Origin: Novosphingobium acidiphilum DSM 19966
GTDB lineage: Bacteria > Pseudomonadota > Alphaproteobacteria > Sphingomonadales > Sphingomonadaceae
Length of the DNA stretch: 64,000 nucleotides
Assembly: GCF_000429005.1 (NCBI RefSeq)
Contig: NZ_AUBA01000012.1
Coordinates: 1 to 64,000 of the forward strand
Direction: 5' to 3'
The position numbers were made by a program, and so were the translations under genes. Below are positions 52,102 to 60,060 of this stretch, in pieces; position 1 is the stretch's first letter; every line of letters begins with the position of its first letter. The notes beneath the pieces are model-generated. The model made no database searches and had not been told where the DNA came from. It worked only from the letters and a program-made list of their open reading frames with translations.

Positions 52102-52446
52102 GATGCCCTTTTTTGCGCAAAAGGCGGGGCGTTTGATGGTCCGGCAAAGCGCGAACAAAAAAAAGGCGGCCGGGCCCGAGGCCGCGGCCGCCCTGAAGTC
52201 GAGAACCCGATACATCGCTGCACCAGGCCCTTCGGGTCGCAAGGACGGGTTAAGACAGATGCCGATTCGCGGATTGTATGGATTCGACAAAAACGGTGAC
52301 GCGGATGTAACAAAGCCCGGCCGCTGCGGCGTTTGAAAGAATTTTCTTTAAATTCGCGGCATTTCCATCTTGGCTACCGATCGCGGCACGCCCAATGTGG
52401 GGCATTGTCGGGTCTGCAGGACCGTTATTGTGATGCCACTTTGCCA
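52080..52446. other. Intergenic region between suf and pyrD (no convincing protein gene)
   Basis: This 370-base stretch holds the suf promoter, a strong minus-strand terminator and a short AT-rich patch near 52335-52360 with the inverted repeat AAAGAA-TT-TTCTTT. Several short frames are open on both strands, but none has a good start, and those on the minus strand run through the terminator. A small RNA or a leader for suf is the best reading of the structure. Confidence 0.5.
52157..52192 (-). terminator. Intrinsic terminator on the minus strand, owner unknown
   Basis: Read on the minus strand, GGCGGCC (52192-52186) pairs with GGCCGCC (52171-52165), extended by one G-C pair, and is followed by eight T residues (52164-52157). 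It lies about 55 bases upstream of the suf -35 box and downstream of no annotated minus-strand gene. Confidence 0.8.
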
Positions 52447-53478
52447 ATGACCTATCATGTGTTGCGCCCCTTGCTGTTCAAGATCCCGGCCGAACCCGCC
52501 CATCGTCTGACGATTGCCGCCTTGCAGGTTGCCCCGCTGTCCCAGCAGATGACGATCATGCCCACGTTGACGCAGCGCGTCGGCGGGATCGCGTTTCCCA
52601 ATCCGGTGGGTCTGGCCGCCGGGTTCGACAAGAACGCGCAAGTGCCCGACGCCATGCTGGGGCTGGGTTTCGGATTTGTCGAAGTGGGCACAGTGACCCC
52701 GCGCCCGCAGGAGGGCAATCCGACCCCGCGGCTGTTCCGCCTGGTCGAGGATCGCGCGGTGATCAACCGCATGGGGTTCAACAACGACGGCGCCGCCAAA
52801 GTGGTGCGCCGGCTGCAGGCGCGCCCGCGTTCGCCGGGCATTGTCGGGGTGAACATCGGCGCCAACAAGACATCGACCGACCGCATTGCCGACTATGCCG
52901 AAATGACCCGGATCATGGCGCCGCTGGCGCGATATCTGACCGTCAACATCTCGTCGCCCAATACGCCGGGTTTGCGCGATCTGCAGGACCAGGGCGCGCT
53001 GGCCGCCTTGCTTGACGCGGTGATCGCGGCGCGCGGGCCCCACCCGACCCCGATTTTCCTGAAACTGGCACCCGATCTGACCAATGCCGAAATCGATGCA
53101 ATCTGCCGCGTGGCGATCGATCGCAACCTCCACGCGCTGATCGTGTCGAACACCACGATCAGCCGCCCACCGCTGCAATCGGCGCATGCCGGCGAAAGCG
53201 GCGGCCTGTCGGGCGAACCGTTGCGCGATCTGTCGCTGCAGGCCTTGCGCACGTTCCGCAGGGCCAGTGGCGGGATGATCCCGCTGATCGGCGCGGGCGG
53301 GATCGCCACGGTCGAGGATGCATGGGCGCGCATCATTGCCGGGGCCAGTCTGGTGCAGATCTACAGCGCACTGGTCTACGAAGGGCCGGGCCTGGCGCGC
53401 CGTCTGGTCAAGGGCCTGGCCGAGCGCACGCGCGCAGCCGGCCTTGGCAGCATTGCCGAAGCGGTCGGCAGCGAATAA
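52447..53478 (+). CDS. pyrD: Dihydroorotate dehydrogenase (quinone, class 2)
   Basis: A 343-residue membrane-associated FMN enzyme of pyrimidine synthesis that passes electrons to ubiquinone. The N-terminal amphipathic extension (YHVLRPLLFKIPAEPAHRLT) marks class 2. The barrel has NPVGLAAGFDKNAQVPDAML, RMGFNNDGAAKVV, TVNISSPNTPGLRDLQDQGA with the catalytic Ser in the conserved SSPNTPGLR, and LIGAGGIATVEDAWARIIAG at the phosphate site. The ATG at 52447 starts at the expected place; the frame to 52333 lacks similarity. Confidence 0.96.
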   Translation: MTYHVLRPLLFKIPAEPAHRLTIAALQVAPLSQQMTIMPTLTQRVGGIAFPNPVGLAAGFDKNAQVPDAMLGLGFGFVEVGTVTPRPQEGNPTPRLFRLVEDRAVINRMGFNNDGAAKVVRRLQARPRSPGIVGVNIGANKTSTDRIADYAEMTRIMAPLARYLTVNISSPNTPGLRDLQDQGALAALLDAVIAARGPHPTPIFLKLAPDLTNAEIDAICRVAIDRNLHALIVSNTTISRPPLQSAHAGESGGLSGEPLRDLSLQALRTFRRASGGMIPLIGAGGIATVEDAWARIIAGASLVQIYSALVYEGPGLARRLVKGLAERTRAAGLGSIAEAVGSE

Positions 53479-53491
53479 CGTGCGTGGCGTG

Positions 53492-55216
53492 ATGATGCGC
53501 CCCCTTCGCGCGGCCCTGGCCGCCCTTGCCCCACTGCTGCTGATCGCGGCATCCCAATCTGCATCTGTGGCCGCGTCTGGCCCGGACAGCCCAGGCGTGG
53601 TGTCGGCGGCCGACCCGCGCGCCGCGGCGGCAGGTGCCGAAATGCTGCGCGCCGGCGGCAGCGCAACCGATGCCGTGATCGCCACGATGCTGGCGCTGGG
53701 CGTGGTCGAACCGCAAAGCTCGGGGATCGGCGGCGGCGGTTTTCTGGTTACCGGCAGCGCCGATGGCCAGGTCGACAGCTTTGACGGGCGCGAGGCCGCG
53801 CCGGCCGCCGCCGGTCCGCAGTGGTTTTTCCGCGACGGACACGCGCTCGACAAGGGCGCAGCCATCCCCGGCGGACGCAGCGTGGGCGTGCCGGGCAATC
53901 TGGCGCTGGCCGCGCTCGCCCATGCCCGCCACGGCCATTTGCCCTGGGCACGGCTGTTCGATCCGGCAATCCGGCTGGCGCGCGATGGCTATGTGGTAAC
54001 GCCGCGGCTGAATGCCACGCTGGCGCTGGCCAAATCGGTGGCGACGATCGATCCGGCCGCGCGCGCGCTGTGGTTCGATGCGCAGGGCGCGCCGGTGGCG
54101 GTGGGCACCGTGGTCAGGAATCCCGCGCTGGCGCAGATCCTGGAACGCATCGCGCGTGATGGCCCGCGCGCGTTCTATCGCGGTGCCAATGCGGCGGCAT
54201 TGGCCGCCCATGTTGCCGGCAGCCCGATCAACCCGGCACCGATGACCGCGGCCGATCTGGGCGCCTATCGCGCGCGCGCGGTCGATCCGGTCTGTGCGCC
54301 CTATCGCGCCTGGAAAGTGTGCAGCATGGGGCCGCCATCGGCCGGCGGCATCGCCGTATTGCAAGTGCTGGGCATGTTGCAACGGTTCGACCTGAAAGCG
54401 CTGGGCCCGGCATCGCCGGTGTCGTGGCATCTGATGGCCGAGGCGGAACGGCTGGCCTTTGCCGACCGTGACCGCTTTGTCGCCGATCCGGCCTTTGTCC
54501 AAGTGCCCGCCAAAGGCCTGCTTGACCCGGCCTATATCGCCGCGCGATCCGCGCTGATCAGCCAAAGCTCCACGCTGCCCGCAGCGCTGCCCGGGGCGCC
54601 TGCAGGCGCCAGCGATGCCTATGCGCTGGCCGCGCCGATCGATGAACACGGCACCACCCATTTCGTGGCGGTCGATGCCCGGGGCGATGTGGCCAGTTAC
54701 ACCTCCACGGTCGAAAGCGCATTTGGATCGGGCCTGATGGTCAACGGCTATGTGCTGAACAACGAACTGACCGATTTCAACCTCGATCCTGACCGCGATG
54801 GCAAACCGACCGCAAACCGGGTCGAACCGGGCAAGCAGCCGCGCAGTTCGATGAGCCCGGTGGTGGTCTATGACGCAGCGGGGCATGTGCGCATGGCGGC
54901 CGGCGCGGCGGGTGGCGTGACCATTCCTGCACAAGTCATCCGCTTGCTGATCGGCACGCTGGATTGGGGCATGGATGCCCGCAGCGCGATCGGCCAAGGC
55001 GTGGTCATGCCCTTTCCCGAAGGCCGCGGCGGCGCGGTGCTGGCGGTGGAATCGGGCACCAGCCTGGAATCGATGATCCCGGCGCTGACTGCGCTGGGCC
55101 ATGGCAAAGTCGTTGCCATACCGATGCGCCTGAAGGCCAATGCCGTGGAACACACCGCCGGCGGCTGGCGTGGCGCGGCTGATCCGCGCAGCGAAGGGGC
55201 CACCGCCACGCCGTGA
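53492..55216 (+). CDS. ggt: Gamma-glutamyltransferase (exported)
   Basis: A 574-residue periplasmic Ntn-hydrolase that cleaves glutathione and other gamma-glutamyl compounds. It has a signal peptide (ALAALAPLLLIAASQSASVA) and the large-subunit core SGIGGGGFLVTGS. The autoprocessing site is in DEHGTTHFVAVD, where Thr becomes the catalytic N-terminus of the small subunit. GPPSAGGIAVLQVLGML and KQPRSSMSPVVVYDAAGHV are typical. Start at 53492 (MMRPLRAALA); a GTG at 53480, just after the pyrD stop, is an alternative. It lies directly behind pyrD on the same strand and may share its transcript. Confidence 0.93.
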   Translation: MMRPLRAALAALAPLLLIAASQSASVAASGPDSPGVVSAADPRAAAAGAEMLRAGGSATDAVIATMLALGVVEPQSSGIGGGGFLVTGSADGQVDSFDGREAAPAAAGPQWFFRDGHALDKGAAIPGGRSVGVPGNLALAALAHARHGHLPWARLFDPAIRLARDGYVVTPRLNATLALAKSVATIDPAARALWFDAQGAPVAVGTVVRNPALAQILERIARDGPRAFYRGANAAALAAHVAGSPINPAPMTAADLGAYRARAVDPVCAPYRAWKVCSMGPPSAGGIAVLQVLGMLQRFDLKALGPASPVSWHLMAEAERLAFADRDRFVADPAFVQVPAKGLLDPAYIAARSALISQSSTLPAALPGAPAGASDAYALAAPIDEHGTTHFVAVDARGDVASYTSTVESAFGSGLMVNGYVLNNELTDFNLDPDRDGKPTANRVEPGKQPRSSMSPVVVYDAAGHVRMAAGAAGGVTIPAQVIRLLIGTLDWGMDARSAIGQGVVMPFPEGRGGAVLAVESGTSLESMIPALTALGHGKVVAIPMRLKANAVEHTAGGWRGAADPRSEGATATP

Positions 55217-55291
55217 TGCCCTGCTTGCCGTAGCGCCTCGGGCCGCTTAGGATATGGCGGACAAAATAATGACAGAGGATCGCACCTTCTC

Positions 55292-57094
55292 GTGCAATTG
55301 ACCGATTTTGACCGCTACCCCAATCTGGTGGCGATGTTTCTTGACCGTGCGCAAGAGCGCGGGTCGCACCCGATGCTTGCAGCCAAGCGTGACGGTATCT
55401 GGACTGCGCTCGATTGGACCACGGTTGCCGATCAGGTCTGTCTGCTGGCACGGTCGTTGCGCGCGATCGGCTTGAATGCGGGCGACCGGGTGGCGCTGGT
55501 GTCGGAAAACCGGCCCGAATGGTGCATCGCCGACCTGGCGATCATGGCCGCCGGGCTGGTAACGGTGCCGACCTATATTACCAACACCGAACGCGATCAT
55601 TACCACATTCTGGAAAATTCGGGCGCGCGGGCGATCATCGTTTCGACCGCCAAACTGGCCCAGCCCTTGCTGGCCGCAGCATTGCGAACGCCCAACGTCG
55701 AACACGTCATCGGCATGACGCCGTTGCGGCGGATGCAGTCCGGCGCACTGACCTTCCATGACTGGCACGACCTGGTCGGCGGCGATCCGGCTGCTGCACG
55801 CGCCGAGACCGAGGCACGCGTTGCAACGATCGGGCGCGGCGATCTGGCCTGCCTGATCTATACCAGCGGCACCGGCGGCGCACCGCGCGGGGTGCGCCAG
55901 CATCACGGTGCGATTCTGTGCAATGTCGATGGTGCCGCGCAGATCCTGGGCAACGATTTCGTCTGGGGCGATGAAGTTTTCCTGTCGTTCCTGCCGCTTA
56001 GCCATGCCTATGAACACAGCGCGGGCCAGTTCCTGCCGATCGGCATGGGCGGGTGCATCTATTATGCCGAGGGCCTGGAAAAGCTGGCCAGCAATATCGA
56101 GGAAGTGCGCCCCACATTGATGGTGGTGGTGCCGCGCCTGTTCGAAGTGCTGCGTACGCGGATCATGAAGCAGGTGGAAAAGCAGGGCAGGATTCCCGCC
56201 ATGCTGATGCACCAGGCGCTGGCGCTGGAAACGCGGCGCGCCAGTGGCAAAATGCGGCTGACCGACCGACTGCTCGATCTGGTGCTTGAACGCAGCCTGC
56301 GCCCCAAAATCCGTGCGCGGTTCGGCGGGCGGATGAAGGCGCTGGTGTCGGGCGGGGCCCCGCTCAATCCCGATGTCGGGGTGTTTTTCGCCGCGATGGG
56401 CCTGACCATGCTGCAAGGCTATGGCCAGACCGAGGCTGGCCCGGTGATTTCGGTCAATCGCCCGCGCGTCGGCATCCGCATGGACACGGTCGGCCCGCCG
56501 ATGCGCAATGTCGAAGTGCGGATTGCCGAAGACGGCGAAATCCTGGTGCGCGGCGAACTGGTGATGCACGGCTATTGGCAGGCAGAGGCCGAAACCGCGC
56601 GCACGATCAAGGCCGGCTGGCTGCACACCGGCGATATCGGCCATTTCGACGCGGCCGGGCGGATCGTCATTACCGACCGCAAGAAAGACATGATCGTCAA
56701 CGACAAGGGCGACAACATTTCGCCGCAAAAGGTTGAAGGCATGCTGACCTTGCAGCCCGAAATCGCGCAAGCCATGGTCAGCGGCGACAAGCGGCCCTAT
56801 GTCGTGGGCCTGATCGTGCCCGATGCCGAATGGGCGCTCGATTGGGCGCGCGCGGCCGGAGAGGCGTTCGACATCGCCGCCTTGCAGGACCTGCCCGCAT
56901 TCCGCGCCGCGGTCCGCAACGCGATCGACCGCGTCAACATCGAGCTGTCGGTGGTTGAAAAGGTGCGCCAGTTTGCCTTTGCCGATGAACCCTTTGCCAT
57001 CGACAACGAGGAACTGACCCCTTCGCTGAAAATCCGCCGCCACAAGATCCGCGAACGCTATGCCGCGCGGATCGACGGATTGTATCGCGGCTGA
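55292..57094 (+). CDS. Long-chain fatty-acid-CoA ligase (AMP-binding)
   Basis: A 600-residue adenylating enzyme that activates fatty acids to acyl-CoA. The P-loop is LIYTSGTGGAPRGV; the acyl-adenylate region is GYGQTEAGPVISVN; the hinge is GWLHTGDIGHFDAAGRIVIT, followed by RKKDMIVNDKGDNISPQKVE with the C-terminal domain lysine. The overall form matches FadD15/ACSL-type enzymes (length near 600). A GTG at 55292 is the start; the nearby ATG at 55269 is out of frame. The CoA esters would feed beta-oxidation, consistent with ETF and propionyl-CoA genes earlier. Confidence 0.93.
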   Translation: MQLTDFDRYPNLVAMFLDRAQERGSHPMLAAKRDGIWTALDWTTVADQVCLLARSLRAIGLNAGDRVALVSENRPEWCIADLAIMAAGLVTVPTYITNTERDHYHILENSGARAIIVSTAKLAQPLLAAALRTPNVEHVIGMTPLRRMQSGALTFHDWHDLVGGDPAAARAETEARVATIGRGDLACLIYTSGTGGAPRGVRQHHGAILCNVDGAAQILGNDFVWGDEVFLSFLPLSHAYEHSAGQFLPIGMGGCIYYAEGLEKLASNIEEVRPTLMVVVPRLFEVLRTRIMKQVEKQGRIPAMLMHQALALETRRASGKMRLTDRLLDLVLERSLRPKIRARFGGRMKALVSGGAPLNPDVGVFFAAMGLTMLQGYGQTEAGPVISVNRPRVGIRMDTVGPPMRNVEVRIAEDGEILVRGELVMHGYWQAEAETARTIKAGWLHTGDIGHFDAAGRIVITDRKKDMIVNDKGDNISPQKVEGMLTLQPEIAQAMVSGDKRPYVVGLIVPDAEWALDWARAAGEAFDIAALQDLPAFRAAVRNAIDRVNIELSVVEKVRQFAFADEPFAIDNEELTPSLKIRRHKIRERYAARIDGLYRG

Positions 57095-57140
57095 TCACAC
57101 GTCACATCGCATCGACACGTGCCATAACAGGATACGGCCC

Positions 57141-57575
57141 ATGACCAGGTTTCTGCACTCGATGATCCGCATCACCGACCCCGATGCGACAATCGCCTTT
57201 TTCGCTCTGTTCGGGCTGGAAGAAGTGCGCCGCTTCGAAAGCCAGGCAGGCCGCTTCACGCTGATCTTTCTGGCCGCACCCGACCAGGAGAATGTGGCCG
57301 AAGTCGAACTGACCTACAACTGGCCACCCGAAGACGGCGTTGCCGAAACCTATGGCAGCGGCCGCAATTTCGGCCACCTGGCGTTTCAGGTCGACGATAT
57401 CTACGAAACCTGCGCGCGCATCGCCGCCGCCGGGCACATCATCCACCGCCCCCCGCGCGACGGGCACATGGCGTTTGTGAAATCGCCCGACGGCATTTCG
57501 ATCGAATTGCTGCAGAACGGTCGGCTGGAGCCGGCCGAACCCTGGGCCAGCATGCCCAACACCGGAACCTGGTAG
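57141..57575 (+). CDS. VOC-family protein (glyoxalase I-like)
   Basis: A 144-residue vicinal-oxygen-chelate protein. The first half (FLHSMIRITDPDATIAFFAL) has His in the metal position; the second has GHLAFQVDDIYETCARIAAA with His and SPDGISIELLQNG with Glu. This matches lactoylglutathione lyase, which removes methylglyoxal as S-lactoylglutathione. The ATG at 57141 follows AGGA. It sits just behind the acyl-CoA ligase gene. Confidence 0.85.
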   Translation: MTRFLHSMIRITDPDATIAFFALFGLEEVRRFESQAGRFTLIFLAAPDQENVAEVELTYNWPPEDGVAETYGSGRNFGHLAFQVDDIYETCARIAAAGHIIHRPPRDGHMAFVKSPDGISIELLQNGRLEPAEPWASMPNTGTW

Positions 57576-57602
57576 GCGGCCCAAGGGGCTTGACGCGCAT
57601 CG

Positions 57603-57635
57603 GAATCAAAATATAGTTATCGCTATCGAATCGTC
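57603..57635 (+). promoter_or_regulatory. Possible TetR operator and promoter region
   Basis: An AT-rich stretch with ATAG-TTATCG-CTAT (57613-57626) lies 32 bases before the TetR gene, a usual place for autoregulation. The arms are only four bases long, so this is tentative. Confidence 0.35.
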
Positions 57636-57657
57636 CTTCCGGGAGAGGGAAAAAGCG

Positions 57658-58299
57658 ATGGCCGATGCGTTGACGATCGATTTTGCGCGTGCCGCACCCC
57701 CGGTTCAGGACCGGGCGCAACGCACGCGCGAGCGTCTGCTCGATGTGGCCGGCACCATGCTGGGCGATGTCGGGATCGAGCGCATATCGACCAATCTGGT
57801 GGCCGCGCAGGCCGGCGTGACCCCGCCTGCATTCTATCGCCATTTCCGCAGCAAATACGATCTGCTCGCCGCGCTGGCCGAACGGCTGATGGCCCGGCAG
57901 AACGACGTGCTGATGGCCTGGGTCGATCGGTGGAGCGGCAGCGGACAGGCCGGGCTGACCGCGCACCTGGCCGACCTGTTCCGCGACACCGCGCGCGTCA
58001 CCGATGCCGAACCCGGCGGGGTGTGGATCGAACGCGCGTTGCGCGCGGTGCCGCAATTGGCCCCGATCCGCGTGGCTTCGCACCGCCATGTGACCGACCG
58101 GATCGCTGCGGTGCTGTGCGCATGGGCCCCCGATCAGGACCCGCACATCATCTGGCGCCGCGTCCGGCTGGCGGTGGAACTGGGCTATGCGGTCGACGAA
58201 ATGCTGCACGAAGAAGACCGCATCGATCGCGAAGACCTGTTTGGCGATGCCGCGCGCGCGATCGAGGCGGTGTTTGCGACACCCGGGGAACAGCCATGA
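57658..58299 (+). CDS. TetR-family transcriptional regulator
   Basis: A 213-residue regulator. The HTH lies at about residues 22-68 (RTRERLLDVAGTMLGDVGIE, then SAAQAGVT-like LVAAQAGVTPPAFYRHFRSK and YDLLAALAERL). The remainder is helical and binds an unknown ligand. GGGAGAGGG precedes the ATG. Its stop overlaps the next ATG (ATGA), so it is the first gene of the four-gene cluster with a cytochrome, an aldonolactone oxidase and a PLP enzyme, which it probably controls. Confidence 0.9.
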   Translation: MADALTIDFARAAPPVQDRAQRTRERLLDVAGTMLGDVGIERISTNLVAAQAGVTPPAFYRHFRSKYDLLAALAERLMARQNDVLMAWVDRWSGSGQAGLTAHLADLFRDTARVTDAEPGGVWIERALRAVPQLAPIRVASHRHVTDRIAAVLCAWAPDQDPHIIWRRVRLAVELGYAVDEMLHEEDRIDREDLFGDAARAIEAVFATPGEQP

Positions 58300-58646
58300 T
58301 GCGCGATAGACGCCTGGCGCTCGTGCCGGCCCTGCTGGCGCTGGGCGCGTGCCAGTCCGCCCCGCCCCTGACCCCGGCGCAGTCGGCTGCGCGCCACCCC
58401 GCCGATGCGCGCCTGGCCACGCTGTACGATCGATCGTGCCGCGCGTGCCACACCAGCGCCGACAGCGGCGCACCGCTGTCGGGTGATCGCACGCAATGGG
58501 ATGCACGGTGGGCCAAGGGGCAGGCGGTGCTGCTGCAGAATGCGGTGGCCGGTTATAACCGGATGCCGGCAGGCGGGCAGTGCGCCACCTGCACCGCCGA
58601 CGATTACGCCGCGCTGATCCGCTTCATGGCCGACCGGACAGACTAG
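58296..58646 (+). CDS. Lipoprotein c-type cytochrome, small
   Basis: A 116-residue exported cytochrome. The N-terminus (LALVPALLALGACQSAPP) ends in a lipobox LGAC, so it is probably anchored by lipid. One heme motif CRACH is at about residues 49-53, and the Met of RMPAGG is a likely distal ligand. A second Cys pair (QCATCTAD) without His may form a disulfide. The gene lies between a TetR gene (4-base overlap) and the FAD oxidase (10-base gap), so it is the natural electron acceptor of that oxidase. Confidence 0.85.
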   Translation: MMRDRRLALVPALLALGACQSAPPLTPAQSAARHPADARLATLYDRSCRACHTSADSGAPLSGDRTQWDARWAKGQAVLLQNAVAGYNRMPAGGQCATCTADDYAALIRFMADRTD

Positions 58647-58656
58647 GAGATATCCG

Positions 58657-60060
58657 ATGGGTACGACGCGCAGGACACTGCTGGCGGGTGGGGGTGTGGT
58701 TGCAGCAGGCGTCGCGGGCCTGGCCGGACGCCGCCTGTGGCTCGATCGCGAGCCTGCAGCGCTGCCCGCCGTGAACGCGTCCGGGCACCTGTTGTGGCAG
58801 AACTGGGCAGGCACCCAGCATGCCTATCCCGCCACCCGCGCTGCGCCGGCCAGCGCGGACGAGGCCGCGCATCTGCTCAAGACCGCGCAGGGCCCGGTGC
58901 GCATGGTGGGTGCCGGGCACAGCTTTACCGGGCTGGTGTCGACCGATGCCACGCTGGTCAGCCTTGACCGCATGACCGGGGTGCTGGGCCACGATCCCGT
59001 TACCCTGCAGGCCAGCGTCGGCGCAGGCACCCGTCTGTATGAACTGGGCCCGGCACTGGCCGCGATCGGCCAGGACATGCCCAACCTGCCCGATATCAAC
59101 AAGCAGTCGCTGGCGGGCGGCACGCAGACCGGCACGCATGGTACGGGCCTGGGGTTCAAGGCGCTGCACGGCGGGATTGTCGCGTTTGACCTGGCCACGC
59201 CGCGCGGCGAGGTGCTGGAATGCAGCGCGACCAGCAACCCCGAGGTGTTCAACGCCGCGCGCGTCGGCCTGGGCGCATTCGGCCTTGTGACCCGCATGAC
59301 CATGCAGAACCATGCGCTGACCCGCGTGAAAAAGGTTACCTCGCTGCGCCCGCGTGCCGACCTGATCGATGGCTGGGACGATCTGCTGCGCCACCATCGC
59401 AATGTCGAATTCTACGTGATTCCGTTCAGCCACTGGGGCCAGTTGATCACCCATGATGCCACGACCGAGCCGGTGCGCCCGCGCGGGCCCGAAACCGACA
59501 CCGATGGCACAATGAAGCTGAAACAGGCGCGCGATGTGCTGGAATTTGCCACCCCGTTGCGGTTCTGGACCGCAGACAACCTGATTTCCGGCATGCCCGA
59601 CCAGATCGCGATCGATCACGGGTGGAAACTGCTGTCGAACGAGCGCCCGGTGCGGTTTCGCGAGATCGAATACCACCTGCCGCGCGAAACCCAGATCCCC
59701 GCCCTGCGCGAGGTGATCGACGCCATCGAACGCCATCGCAGCGACGTGTTTTTTCCGATCGAGGTGCGCAGCATCGCCGCCGACGATGCCTGGCTGTCGA
59801 CATTCCACGGGCGCGAAAGCGGCTCGATCGCGGTGCACGCCTATTACAAGGACGATTACACGTTCTTCTACACCCTGATCGAACCGATCCTGCGCCGCCA
59901 CGGCGGACGCCCCCATTGGGGCAAGCTAAACAGTCTGAAATACGATGATTTCGCCGCACTTTACCCGCGTTGGAAGGATGCCATGGCCGTGCGAGACGAC
60001 CTCGATCCCGAGGGCAAGCTGATCAATCCCTATTTGTTGCGGGTGCTGCGTCGTGGTTAG
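58657..60060 (+). CDS. Exported FAD-dependent aldonolactone oxidase (D-arabinono-1,4-lactone oxidase family)
   Basis: A 467-residue oxidase. It carries a twin-arginine signal (TTRRTLLAGGGVVAAGVAGL). The FAD_binding_4 (VAO-type) domain has RMVGAGHSFTGLVSTDATLV, where the His of GAGHS is the covalent FAD site in this family, and LPDINKQSLAGGTQTGTHGT. The ALO C-terminal domain ends GGRPHWGKLNSLKYDDFAAL, with the HWGK motif. Family members oxidise sugar lactones to ascorbate-like products with oxygen or a cytochrome. AGGAG seven bases upstream gives a clear start. Exported, with a cytochrome c gene before it. Confidence 0.9.
   Translation: MGTTRRTLLAGGGVVAAGVAGLAGRRLWLDREPAALPAVNASGHLLWQNWAGTQHAYPATRAAPASADEAAHLLKTAQGPVRMVGAGHSFTGLVSTDATLVSLDRMTGVLGHDPVTLQASVGAGTRLYELGPALAAIGQDMPNLPDINKQSLAGGTQTGTHGTGLGFKALHGGIVAFDLATPRGEVLECSATSNPEVFNAARVGLGAFGLVTRMTMQNHALTRVKKVTSLRPRADLIDGWDDLLRHHRNVEFYVIPFSHWGQLITHDATTEPVRPRGPETDTDGTMKLKQARDVLEFATPLRFWTADNLISGMPDQIAIDHGWKLLSNERPVRFREIEYHLPRETQIPALREVIDAIERHRSDVFFPIEVRSIAADDAWLSTFHGRESGSIAVHAYYKDDYTFFYTLIEPILRRHGGRPHWGKLNSLKYDDFAALYPRWKDAMAVRDDLDPEGKLINPYLLRVLRRG

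Noticed and set aside
52072..52290. Short minus-strand frames in the suf-pyrD gap
   Set aside because: They run through an intrinsic terminator and have no similarity or ribosome binding site.
52082..52336. An 84-codon plus-strand frame starting TTG in the same gap
   Set aside because: Weak start, Lys/Ala-rich composition caused by the terminator sequence, and no conserved feature.
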